Assembly: GCF_905171765.1 (NCBI RefSeq)
Contig: NC_053391.1
Coordinates: forward strand, 109,714,644 to 109,778,643
Source: Bufo bufo
Lineage: Eukaryota; Chordata; Amphibia; Anura; Bufonidae
DNA: 64,000 bases
Reading direction: 5' to 3'
The stretch's first letter is position 1; each line of letters opens with the position of its first letter. The notes under the pieces were generated by a model. The model ran no database searches and had not been told where the DNA came from. It saw only the letters and a list, made by a program, of their open reading frames with translations. A program made the translations under genes and the position numbers. Positions 46,262 through 56,316 of this stretch are shown piece after piece.

Positions 46262-46675
46262 GGGGAGAACAACTGTAAGGATGGCACTAAGGGCAGCACA
46301 ATTGTAAGAAGGGCATTAATGGGTTAGCGCGGCTGTAAGGAGGGCACTAATGGGTTAGTGCAGTTGTAACGAGGGCACTAAGGAGCAGCACAGCTGTAAG
46401 GAGGGCACTAAGGAGCAGCACAGCTGTAAGGATGGCACTGAGGAATCAGCACAGCTGTAAGGGGGTACTAAGGGGCAGCACAGCTGTAAGGAGGACACTA
46501 ACAGGGCAGCACAGCTGTAAGGAGGGCACTAATGAGCAGCACAGCTGTAAGGAGGGCACTAAGGGGGCAATACAGATGTAAGGAGGGCACTAAGGGGGCA
46601 GCACAGCTGTAAGGAGGGCAACAAAAGGAAGAGCACAGCTGTAAGGAGGGCAACTAGGGGGCATAACTATTGTAA
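46262..46675. repeat. Minisatellite of about 30-bp units upstream of MED31
   Basis: About 14 units of the type gcacagctgtaaggagggca plus ctaaggggca, with small length changes. It ends about 310 bp before the promoter segment. Confidence 0.9.
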
Positions 46676-46984
46676 TGGGGCAGAGAGGGGACTGGGTGGG
46701 ATTGGGCCTATAAATTGGGACACAAGTTCAGACTACTGGTGACAACTCTGCATTGTGTACGAACTGGTATCCTAATACAATCTATGTCCTAATTCATAAG
46801 TCATGGATCTCTAGCATAGGAGCGGCCATGACGTTTCATGCTCTCAGGGTCCCACATGCCCCTTAGGCTTTTGGTAAAACAGGTAAAGAATTTATGATTG
46901 AGCGCTAATTAGAAAAGAGCAGACACCACAGACTGAGGCGCTACTTCACATCTCCACAGCTCGGACTAACAAAGCGGCCTCCAG

Positions 46985-47128
46985 CGCCTTAAGGCGACAG
47001 CTCTACTGCGCATGCCCAGAACACTTCCGCCCATCGTGTGAAACGTCATTCACCCACGTGACAACTTCCGCTGCGTTCGGGACGTTTTGACGCTGGTTTA
47101 TGATTAGAGGCGGCGCACGGGGCTCGTC
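46985..47128 (+). promoter_or_regulatory. med31: MED31 proximal promoter
   Basis: The 140 bp before the MED31 ATG is GC-rich and unlike the repeats around it. It has an NRF1-like TGCGCATGC near 47007-47014, two ETS-type ACTTCCG sites (47023-47029 and 47064-47070), a CRE-like ACGTCA (47043-47048) and an E-box CACGTGAC (47055-47062). No TATA box is seen. This is the usual make-up of a constitutive CpG-type promoter. The transcription start is not defined. Confidence 0.6.
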
Positions 47129-47156
47129 ATGGCGGCCGCCGCCGCAATGGAGACAG
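47129..47156 (+). CDS. med31: MED31 exon 1 (residues 1-10)
   Basis: The ATG sits in a poly-alanine context (MAAAAAMET) and the donor is ACAG|GTACAT. Exon 1 ends one base into the D codon. A second in-frame ATG at codon 7 could also be used. Confidence 0.93.
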
Positions 47157-50100
47157 GTACATTGATTGTAAAGACACCGGGACGGACGTAGTCAGTACTG
47201 TGGGCTACATACAGACTGCTATATCTCTATGGGATACGTGTGTACAGCGCCTCTGTTGCTGGAGGAGATTTCATCCATGTCATTGATTTCATTGTCCTAG
47301 AATCCTAAGGATAGGTCATAGGTCATCAGTATCTACAGGCTGGATTAGGCTATGTTCACACATGACTGATTATCTGCGGATTGTACAGTGCCTACACCAG
47401 TGCAGATGTGAAATGTACACATGTCCGTTTATGCTGTGGATCTCCACTGCACATTTCACTCCTAACAATGGGGGGGGGGGGGTGAAAGCCACGGCCAGAA
47501 CCGCGTGTCATAGGTGCGTTCGTCGCTGCGGTCACACCACAAACCGCAGCAGACTTTTTCGCTGTATTTTCCATCATGTGTGGAAGCACCCTTAAAGGGG
47601 TTGTCCCATCTTAGAAAATGGGGGCATATCGCTAGGATATGCCCCCATTGTCTGATAGGTGCCGGTCCCACCTACAAGGAGAACGGAGCGGAGAAAGTTG
47701 AGGGCGCAGCCGCCCTCCATTCATTTCTATGGAGCCGCCGAAAACAGCTGAGCGGTGTGCACGTGTGCGCTCCCATTCACTTCAGTGGGAGAGGCGGGGA
47801 GCTGCGCCTGGTGGTGGACAGACACCCGGGGTCCTCCAGCCATCCAACTCTCCCCGGCACCTATCAGACAATGGGCGCATATCCTAGCGATATGCCCCCA
47901 TTGTCTAAGATGGGAATACCGCTTTAAAGGGGTATTCCAATCTCAGACATTGATGGTATATTGCTCGTTCTCTAGACAGGAGCAGGTCCTAGAGGTAGCA
48001 CTCCTACCAAAGTGACATTGATGGCCAGGGGCGGACTGGGAACTTAAAGTGGCCTCATGTTGTAGTCGGGTCTAAATAGTATTGCTGGCTCTGCCTTCCA
48101 TCAATCTTGTGGCACATGATACCACAGTCCATCACAAAATACATCCCCAAAAACTTCCACTGGCCGGCAGAGTGGAGCGCTCAGGCGGCCCCCTGGGAGA
48201 TTTCCCTGTAAGGTCTATGGCCAATCCGCCCCTTTTGAAGGCATATCCCAGCAATATGCCATCAATGTCCCAAATGGGAATAACCCATTAAGGTTGATTT
48301 AGGAATTTCAGAAAAAAATAGGGTCCAAATCATAAAATCGTGTTTTTTTTTTCTTTCTTTTTTCAGATGAGCAAGCAAGAATTCGATTCCAGTTGGAGTT
48401 GGAATTTGTTCAGTGTCTGGCAAATCCTAATTACCTCAATTGTAAGTGTCCTAAAAAAGGGAACCTGCCAACAATGTACCCCAGACTAAATCCCTGTACA
48501 GTACCCATGATCTCCTGCACCTGAACAATATCTGCCCACGTTTTTCTTGTATGCTGATGAGGCGAGAGGCACATTCTTCAGCCAAGACGAGTCATCGGCT
48601 TCTTTTCTATCCATGAGCTTTCTTGGTAACCATGCCTCCTAGGTGTGATTGACACCATGCCCCCCAATCTCCCAGGCATGGATGAACCCCATGCCAGGGC
48701 GTTGAATGCTTCATCTAGTGCAGGATAATGCCCGAGATCTGAATGACTAGCACCATAACGATGTCCCCTTCAGTCTAACAGCACCACAGAGAAGAGGAAG
48801 GCTGATCAGTCCGGCGACTGGGCCTATAAACACTATAAGGGTATGTTCACAGGGCCGGTCTTGACCTTGGAAATTTGGCGCAGGTTTCCATGTCCTTTCT
48901 TGGCACGGTTGAGGCCCTAAACTGCAGCCTCCCACTGAGACCAATTGAAGGCGGATCCTGTGTGGCCCCCAGCGGCGTTTTGGTGCAGAATCTACATAAA
49001 ATTTCCAATGTCAGAAGCTGCCACGTGAACATACCCCAAGTGGAATCAAACAACTCAGGAGCAGTCTGCCGGTGTGTGGGACCCTCAGGCCGGACTGAAG
49101 TCTAGATAAGGCATTCAACGTACAGACATAGGATTTCAGGGATTAGGCAGGCAGCGGTCTGGAGAATGACATCAATGAGGCCGCTTTCCAGGGTCAGTGG
49201 ATGGTCGAAACCAGAAGTGGGTCCTACAGAGAAAGTTTAATGGGAATATTTGCTCCTCTTCTGTGTTTAGACCAACTCCTGGTCTTGGCTAACAAGTAAA
49301 GTTGAAAAATACTGACCAAATACCGACTGTGTGAAAGTGGCCTAATTTACATTCCATACGGGAAACCTCAAAGAGCATCTGTCAGCAGCATCGACCTTAT
49401 TAAGCCAGGTAGGGTGGATCATACAGGGCTCCAGACTAAAAAAAATTACCTAGGAGCCATTGGCTCCTAAACTGAAAAATTTAGGAGCCAAATAAAATTT
49501 TAGTTGCCAAATTTAAATGCATATATAATAGCGATATAAAAAATTGCCTCATTCACACATCAGTGTTTGGTCAGTGATTTCCATCAGTGATTGTGAGCCA
49601 GAACCAGGACTGGAGCCTCCACAGACATAAGGTATAAGGCTGGGTTCACACGGGCGTTGCGGGAAAATGTGCGGGTGCGTTGCGGGAACACCCGTGATTT
49701 TTCCGCGCGAGTGCAAAACATTGTAATGCGTTTTGCACTCGCATGAGAAAAATCGCGCATGTTTGGTACCCGAACTTCTTCACCTAAGTTCGGGCTTGGG
49801 ATCGGTGTTCTGTAGATTGGATTATTTCCCCTTATAACATGGTTTATAAGGGAAAATAATAGCATTCTGAATACAGACTGCATAGTAAACTAGCGCTGGA
49901 GGGGTTAAAAAATAAAAATTTAACTCACCTTAGTCCACTTGATTGCGGCCCAGCATCTCCTTCTGTCTCCTTTGCTGAACAGGACCTGTAGTGAGCATTA
50001 ATTACAGGTAAAGGACCTTTGGTGACGTCACTCCGGTCATCACATGATCCATCACCATGGTAAAAGATCATGTGATGACCGGAGTGACGTCACCAAAGGT

Positions 50101-53100
50101 CATTTTCCTGTAATTAATGCTCACTACAGGTCCTGTTCAGCAAAGGAGACAGAAGGAGATGCTGGGCCGCAATCAAGTGGACTAAGGTGAGTTAATTTTT
50201 TATTTTTATTTTTTAACCCCTCCAGCGCTGTTTTACTATGCATTCTGTATTCAGAATGCTATTATTTTACCTTATAACCATGTTATAAGGGAAAATAATA
50301 ATGATCGGGTCTCCATCCCGATCGTCTCCTAGCAACCGTGCGTGAAAATCGCACCGCATCCGCACTTGCTTGCGATTTTCACGCAACCCCATTCACTTCT
50401 ATGGGGCCTGCGTTGCGTGAAAAATGCAGAATATAGAACATGCTGCGAATTTCATGCAACGCACAAGTGATGCGTGAAAATCGCCGCTCATGTGAACAGC
50501 CCCATAGAAATTAATGGGTCGGTATTCAATGCGGGTGCAATGTGTTCACCTCACGCATTGCATCCGCGCGGAATACTCGCCCGTGTGAAAGGGGCCTAAA
50601 GGAAAGATCTGCCCATGTTCTGTGTTTAGAGCTGCGCCTGGTTTTGGCTCAGAATCACTGATGGAAATCACTGATCGAACACTGATGTGTGAATAAGAAC
50701 TCGTTCACACGAACGTATTTTGCGTTCCATATATGGGCCGTTTTCTGTGTCCCGCATACAGTCCGTATACAGAACCATTCATTTCAATGGGTCCGCAAAA
50801 GATGCGGACAGCACTTTGTGTGCTGTCCGCATCTGTTGCTCCATTCCGTGACCCTGCAAAAATTGAGTCCTGTCCTATTCTTGTCCGTTTGCGGACAAGA
50901 ATAGGCTTTTCTATAATAGGCCTCTTGTTCCGTTCCGCAAATTGCGGAAGGCACACGGGCGCCCTCCGTGTTTTGCAGACCGCAAAAAACGGCACGGTGG
51001 TGTGAACGAGCTCTAAGGCATTACAGTGTGCAGTGTCCCGCATCTCTCTCCTCCGCATCTCTCTCCTCATTCCATTTTGGTCTTCTTACAGCTGAACTTA
51101 AAAGCTTGAACTTTGATCCCTGATGAAAACTATTTACATAGTTCAAAATGTAGGGTTTATTGGTCACAATCTGAGTCGGCGTCACTTGGCCATCCTGTGT
51201 AATGAGGCGTCCTCTTTCTTTTAGATCCAAACCAGCATCTTACTCCGGGCTCAGGATTAAGTGGCTCAAGTGAAGGGCCCTCTGAGCTCATTTGGATAAG
51301 ATCCTCCAGTGTAGAAATATGAATTGTGTAGAACTGATTGTCTATCACCACTAGAACACCCTGCTTATCACTGTATATAGTATAAGGGACATGATTGAAC
51401 ATAGTAGAGGTGAGAACTGATTGTCTATCACCACTAGAACACCCTGCTTATCACTGTTTGGGTTCATTCAGACAGCCATATGTTGCTCTCCGCATCTGAT
51501 CTCCAATTTTCCGGATAAGATACTGTGGACCCATTTACTTCTATGGGGCCCCAAAAGACGCGGACAGCACTCCGTGTGCCTTCCACATCTTTTCTTCTGT
51601 TCCATAGCCCTGCAAAATGAATAAAACATGTCCTATACTTCAGTAAAAATTGAAGTCTATGGGTCTGCAAAAATGTGGAACGCAATCCATTATTTTGCGG
51701 AAATGCTGAACTGACTCCAAAAAAAGCAAAAGGCAGGCAAAAGAGCGCCTCTTTTTGGCATTGGTTGGGTAGATGGAGCCCTATGGACACATTTAGCCTG
51801 TGTGCTGGGAGCTATCCCAGAGCATGCACCAAACATAGGACATGAATGTAATGTGAACAGAGCCTTACTACTGTTATGCTTGCATTGCCCGCTAATCTAG
51901 TGTTGATCATAATGCTATTTATTTCATTTTTTAGTCCTAGCACAAAGAGGATATTTCAAGGAGAAACCATTTGTGAATTACCTAAAATATTTACTGTATT
52001 GGAAGGATCCAGATTATGCGAAATATTTAAAGTAAGCCTGAGATTTACCTGATGTGTGTTTACTGTGGTATCTCAAAATTATGAGCTGATGTGAATTGTG
52101 AAATCACAGTGATGGTTCCTAGAGGGTCTCCGCTCCTATAAGTAATGTTTATTTGCGGGTCTAATCATTTTGATTCACACGGAATGTCATTTTTTTTCTG
52201 CAGAAAAAATTGCTGGGGAATTTGCTGCAAAATACACCTAATTTAGGGCTCATGCACACGACCATATGTATTTTGTGGTCTGCAAAAAATTCGGATGATG
52301 TCCGCGTGCATTCCTTAGTTTGCAGAACGGAACAGCTGGCCCCTAACCGAACAGTAGTAACCATGTCCGTAATAATAGGACATGGTCTATTTTTTTGCAG
52401 AACGGTAATGCGGACATATTGAAACAGAATGCACACGGAGTAACTTCCGTTTTTGCAGACCCATTGAAATGAATGGCTTTGCTTACGGTCTGCAAAAAAG
52501 AATTTCAACCCATGCATCGGAAAGGGTGAAATCTGCAGCATAAATTGATGTATTGCAGACTTTTAGATTATCATATTGATGTCCTATCCTCATGATGACT
52601 CCCGGGACCCCACCGATTGTCTGTTGGAGGAGACCGCAGCTCTCTGGTAAGTGCCGCGGCCTCCTCGCAGTTTACTAAGCACAGTGCTGTCCATTTTATA
52701 GCGGCTGTGCTTTGTTTTGCAGCTCGGCCCATACATTTGGCCGATGAACGTGACGTTACATGGCCTAGGATGAGGTCTAAGCACTGACCGTGGTCCATGG
52801 CCTCGACATACAGCTGATCAGTGGGGGTGCCAGGAGTCGGACCCCTGCCTATGTCATATTGATGACCTTTCCAGAGGAGAGCTCATCTGTATGATTATCC
52901 TGAAAAGCCTCTTTCAACTCTGCACCTCAGGTCAATTTGCAGATTTTTTTTGCAGTGTTTGGAAAATAATTGCTGAAAAAATCTCCACTTTTCTGATAAT
53001 GTAACAGATTTACATCATGCACTTCCATGTCCGTAAATCTACAGTTTTACCTCCTGAACATTGTCGGAAGGGCCGATACTGTCTGCACTGATTAGACCGG

Positions 53101-54329
53101 GTCGGGCCTCACTGACGAGCAGTATGGTAAAACCGAGCTCTCAGTTTATTCATACATTGTCAGGAAGTATAAGAGGAATGGAGCAAGGTGGAATTAAAAA
53201 AAAAAAAATAATAATTACGTGGGAATAAAGGTATTTACTTAGGGTACTTTCACACTAGCGTTTTTCTTTTCCGGCACTGAGTTCCGTCACAGGGGCTCAA
53301 TACCGGAAAAGAACTGATCAGTTTCATCCCCGTGCATTCTGAATGGAGAGAAATCCGTACAGGATGTCCTCAGTTCAGTCACTGAATGGCATTTTGGACG
53401 GAGGAAATACCGCAGCATGCTGCGATATTATCTCCGTCCAAAATTCCGGATCAGTTGCATTCATTTACATTGAAATGTATTAGTGCCGGATCTGGCAGTA
53501 AAAATACCGCAATGCCGGATCCGTCCTTCTGCGCAGACCGGTAAAAATGCGAATAAAATGTATAACTGATCCGTTTCTCTGGATGATATCCGGAGAATGG
53601 ATTCATTCTTGCAATCCATTTGTAAGACTGATCCGTCTACAAATGCTGTCCGTTTGCATGCAGATTGCCGGATCACTCTGCCGCAAGTGTGAAAGTACCC
53701 TAAATTAGACACGTCAGGAGATTTATTATCCTGTAATGGTGTGAATGATTCTTCTTGGTGAAGTGGATACAGCTGCACAATATGCGTCGTCCCTTCACAA
53801 CAACTTATCTTGTATGAACAGGATAGGGGACAAGTGTTTGATCGGCAGGTAGCCGACCAGTGGGGCTCCCTCCGATCATTAGAACGTGGGCCTACTGGAG
53901 ATAGCTGAGCGCTTGTACTCTGTCTTCGGCATTCCCATAGATCTGGATGGAGTGGTGAATACGCATGAATGCCTGCCATTCCGTTCAAATGGGGAACACT
54001 GGCCCCAGCAGTCGGACCCCCGCCAATCAGACACTTATCCCATATTCTGTGCATAGGAGAAAGTTTGTCGTCATGGGACAACCTCTTGAATCCCTTATTC
54101 TGCCACTCATCATTGTATTTCCGTTGATGTCCCCAGATACCCCCAGTGCTTGCACATGCTGGAGTTACTGCAGTATGAACACTTCCGTAAGGAGCTGGTG
54201 AACGCGCAGTGTGCCAAGTTCATTGACGAGCAGCAAATCTTACATTGGCAGCACTACTCTCGAAAGAGGATGAGACTGCAGCAAGCCCTGGCAGAGCAGC
54301 AGCCGCAGAACAACACCATTGGGAAATGA
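47129..54329 (+). CDS. med31: Mediator complex subunit 31, complete four-exon coding region
   Basis: Join 47129-47156, 48367-48441, 51935-52031, 54137-54329 (393 nt, 130 aa). All introns are GT...AG and phases match. MED31 (Soh1) is a small helical subunit at the knob/middle module of Mediator, bridging regulators and RNA polymerase II in the nucleus. Recognised from the near-invariant core: FQLELEFVQCLANPNYLN in exon 2, QRGYFKEKPFVNYLKYLLYW and KDPDYAKYLK in exon 3, and PQCLHMLELLQYEHFRKEL through QILHWQHYSRKRM in exon 4. The human protein is 131 aa. The N-terminus is MAAAAAMETDEQ, and the C-terminal Q-rich tail ends in NNTIGK. It converges on TXNDC17, as in mammals. Recognition is essentially certain. 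Confidence 0.97.
47592..47927. mobile_element. TTAAAGGGGTTGTCCCATCTTAG foldback MITE in MED31 intron 1
   Basis: TTAA at 47592-47595 and 47924-47927. The arms gggggcatatcgctaggatatgcccc and agcgatatgcccccattgtc pair. Confidence 0.85.
47924..48291. mobile_element. TTAAAGGGGTATTCCAATCTC MITE, with a nested CAGGGGCGGACTGG element
   Basis: TTAA at 47924-47927 (shared with the previous element) and 48288-48291. Ends catcaatgtcccaaatgggaataa and complement. A hAT-like segment with cagggg-cggactggga and ccaatccgcccct ends lies at about 48027-48234. Confidence 0.75.
48367..48441 (+). CDS. med31: MED31 exon 2 (residues 10-35)
   Basis: The pyrimidine-rich acceptor ttttttcag precedes DEQARIRFQLELEFVQCLAN, and the donor is AAT T|GTAAGT. 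Intron 2, which follows, is about 3.5 kb and carries several MITEs, including the large foldback at 49636-50597. Confidence 0.96.
48450..49630. other. MED31 intron 2, first part
   Basis: Diverged repeat pieces (acctgccaacaatgtaccccag at 48463; catctgtcagcagcatcgacc at 49376). No exon or intact element was recognised. Confidence 0.4.
49636..50597. mobile_element. Large composite foldback, copy G2, in MED31 intron 2
   Basis: The inverted relative of 26040-26994: ggctgggttcacacgggcg at the left, cgcccgtgtgaaaggggccta at the right. The centre again has two TGACGTCA sites (50023-50030 and 50085-50092) flanking atcacatgatccatcac. Confidence 0.88.
50695..51018. mobile_element. AACTCGTTCACACGAACG MITE in MED31 intron 2
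   Basis: Ends gaactcgttcacacgaacgta and cggtggtgtgaacgagctc pair; inner ttcttgtccgtttgcggacaaga hairpin. Confidence 0.8.
51155..51800. repeat. Partial duplication and MITE fragment in MED31 intron 2
   Basis: gaactgattgtctatcaccactagaacaccctgcttatcactg occurs at about 51331 and again at 51415, an 84-bp direct repeat. 51461-51690 is an eroded gggttcattcagacagcc MITE. Confidence 0.65.
51935..52031 (+). CDS. med31: MED31 exon 3 (residues 35-67)
   Basis: Acceptor ttttttag, donor TTTAAA|GTAAGC. It encodes FLAQRGYFKEKPFVNYLKYL and LYWKDPDYAKYL, the most conserved block of the family. Confidence 0.97.
52245..52515. mobile_element. GGGCTCATGCACACGACC MITE fragment in MED31 intron 3
   Basis: The left end is clear; the right end is lost after cttacggtctgcaaaaaa. 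Orientation inverted relative to 15790. Confidence 0.6.
52565..52905. repeat. Eroded GTCCTATCCTCATGATGAC foldback
   Basis: tattgatgtcctatcctcatgatg and catattgatgacctttccagagga pair loosely, with cagctctctgg and related pieces between. Confidence 0.5.
53241..53703. mobile_element. GGGTACTTTCACACTAGCG MITE in MED31 intron 3
   Basis: Ends ttagggtactttcacactagcg and gcaagtgtgaaagtaccctaa pair. Related to the MITEs at 3961 and 59457. Confidence 0.85.
54137..54329 (+). CDS. med31: MED31 exon 4 (residues 67-130 and stop)
   Basis: Acceptor gtccccag. It begins by completing K67 and continues YPQCLHMLELLQYEHFRKEL to the TGA at 54327-54329. The 3' UTR follows. Confidence 0.96.
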
Positions 54330-55026
54330 AAGCCACGGTTCCCCCAGCACAACATACGTCACGGTCTATGGGATGTGAATGCTGCCCGGACACTGTCAGC
54401 CTTATTATGGCCTATCATATATATACATCAGATATGGGGAAGAGACCGCTTACTGTATCTGGATTTACTAACCCTTCACTCTGATGACGAAAATGACCAT
54501 TTATATCATGTGCAGAAATGAGAAGACTTAGAGATTGGAGCGCACGGTCTAGATTAGCTTTGATAGTTCTAGAGAAGATGATTATTGACCCATCCTGAGG
54601 TTCTGTCTCCAAATACCACTGTAGATGGTGAGGGTGCTGGGGGCACCATGTATAGGCTGGTTTCACACATGGTTTCCTTTTTTTTTTTTTTTTTTTCATT
54701 CCTGGTCAAAAATGCAGCCAAGTCTATAGTGAATTATAAAACACATTTTGTATACAGGGTTTTGGTTTGTGATATTTTTCAAAAAGCAGCATGCTCTGGG
54801 TATTGCATTCCGTCTTTTTCCACTATAGGACTGGAAAAATGCTAGGAAAAAAAAAAGCATGTTACAGATGTAAGGGCCAGTTCACACACTCAAAATCGGC
54901 TCCAGAAAACGCCCTCTAAGTGGCATTGGCGACCATTCTGGAACGCTGCCTCACATAATGAGCATCCTGTTAATGCGTGTGGTACATGATGGGGTTACTT
55001 GCTATTAATTTGAAGCACATGAAGCT

Positions 55027-55032
55027 AATAAA
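55027..55032 (+). terminator. med31: Candidate MED31 poly(A) signal
   Basis: AATAAA about 700 nt after the MED31 stop, just before the TTAA foldback at 55100. It is the clearest plus-strand signal in the interval; use is not proven. Confidence 0.35.
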
Positions 55033-55099
55033 GTAATAACACAATGTACTTCACATCAGTGACTCCCATCATTTATCTCACATATGGGCAACATTACAG

Positions 55100-55895
55100 T
55101 TAAATGCATTCTGTCATCAGAAATGAGCCCTATAAGCTAAACATATGGCGATGTCCCTTGTAAAACACTGAATCCTAAAGTGAGTTTATCAAATGCCCCT
55201 GTGGCTCTATATTCATAAAAAAGTGGTTTATATCACCTGTCAATCACTTCAAAATGTGTCCAAGGGGACATCTCATGGTGAAAGGTGCCCAGCGCCTCCT
55301 TCTGAGCTGAAATCGCCGCCCTCCCTTTCATTCGATCCGCCTACCTCAGGTGACTAACCTTCCTTGTGCCCAGCCGTGCCCGCCTGGAGCCCAGCACCGC
55401 CTATGTCTCCTCCTTTCATCAACGGTAGATGGCCATGAACTCACGCATGCGCAGTTCTTTCCCTGAGGCCGATGCCAGCACAGGGAAGGAACACTATACC
55501 GGCACTGCGCATGCGCGAGCTCGCGCATTGCGAGATTACGGCTATCTATCGTTGATGAAAGGAGGAGACATAGGTGGTGCTGGGCTCCTTCACAGGCGGG
55601 CGTGGCTGGGCACAAGGAAGGTTAGTCACCTGAGGTAGGCGGATCGAATGAAAGGGAGGGCGGCGATTTCAGCTCAGAAGGCGGCGCTGGGCACCTAAAC
55701 GAGATGGCTGCAGCCGGGCACCTTTCACCATGAGACGTCCCCCTTGGACACATTTTCAAGTGATTGACAGGTGATATAAACCGCTTTTCTATGAATATAG
55801 AGCCACAGGGGCATTTGATAAACTCAGTGTTTTACAAGGGACATCGCCATATGTTTAGCTTATAGGGCTCATTTCTGATGACAGAATCCCTTTAA
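55100..55895. mobile_element. 800-bp TTAA foldback downstream of MED31
   Basis: TTAA at 55100-55103 and 55892-55895. The ends aaatgcattctgtcatcagaa and ttctgatgacagaatcccttt pair, and the complementarity continues for nearly 400 bp per arm. Near the centre are two GCATGCGC-type palindromes (55444-55452 and 55507-55516). Confidence 0.9.
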
Positions 55896-55909
55896 TGGGC
55901 TTTATTTAG

Positions 55910-56030
55910 CTAAACTGTAAACTCTTAGTTGCCCACAGCAACCAATCAGAGATCACCTTTAATTTTTGCAGAACAGTTTAAGAAATGAAAGCTGAGCTCT
56001 GATTGGTTGCTATGACAGCTTTGATGATCT
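55910..56030. repeat. AGCAACCAATCAGAG foldback
   Basis: ttgcccacagcaaccaatcagagatcacct and gctgagctctgattggttgctat are inverted around a short loop; a common frog repeat type. Confidence 0.65.
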
Positions 56031-56316
56031 GCTTCTGAGCCGTGCAGTGTCAGAGCTTAGTATGATAATTCTGACAGCATTGAACAGAAGAGGGCATTGA
56101 CGTATCAAAATAGTACTGATATTTCGATGCATTGGGCACCCCTAGTAGTGGCAGACTGTAAATGCTCTTCAAAAGCTGGACTAAGCCTTTAAAGGGGTTG
56201 TCCACGATTTTGATATTGATGGCCTGTTCACAGGATAGGCTATGAATATCAGATCGGCGGGGGTTTGGCACCCCACACGCCTGCCAATCAGCTGTTAGCT
56301 TGTAGCTCCGGAACTA

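Noticed and set aside
53461..54081. 206-codon open frame on the minus strand
   Set aside because: It lies antisense within MED31 intron 3 and runs across a MITE and an eroded foldback. No recognisable domain.
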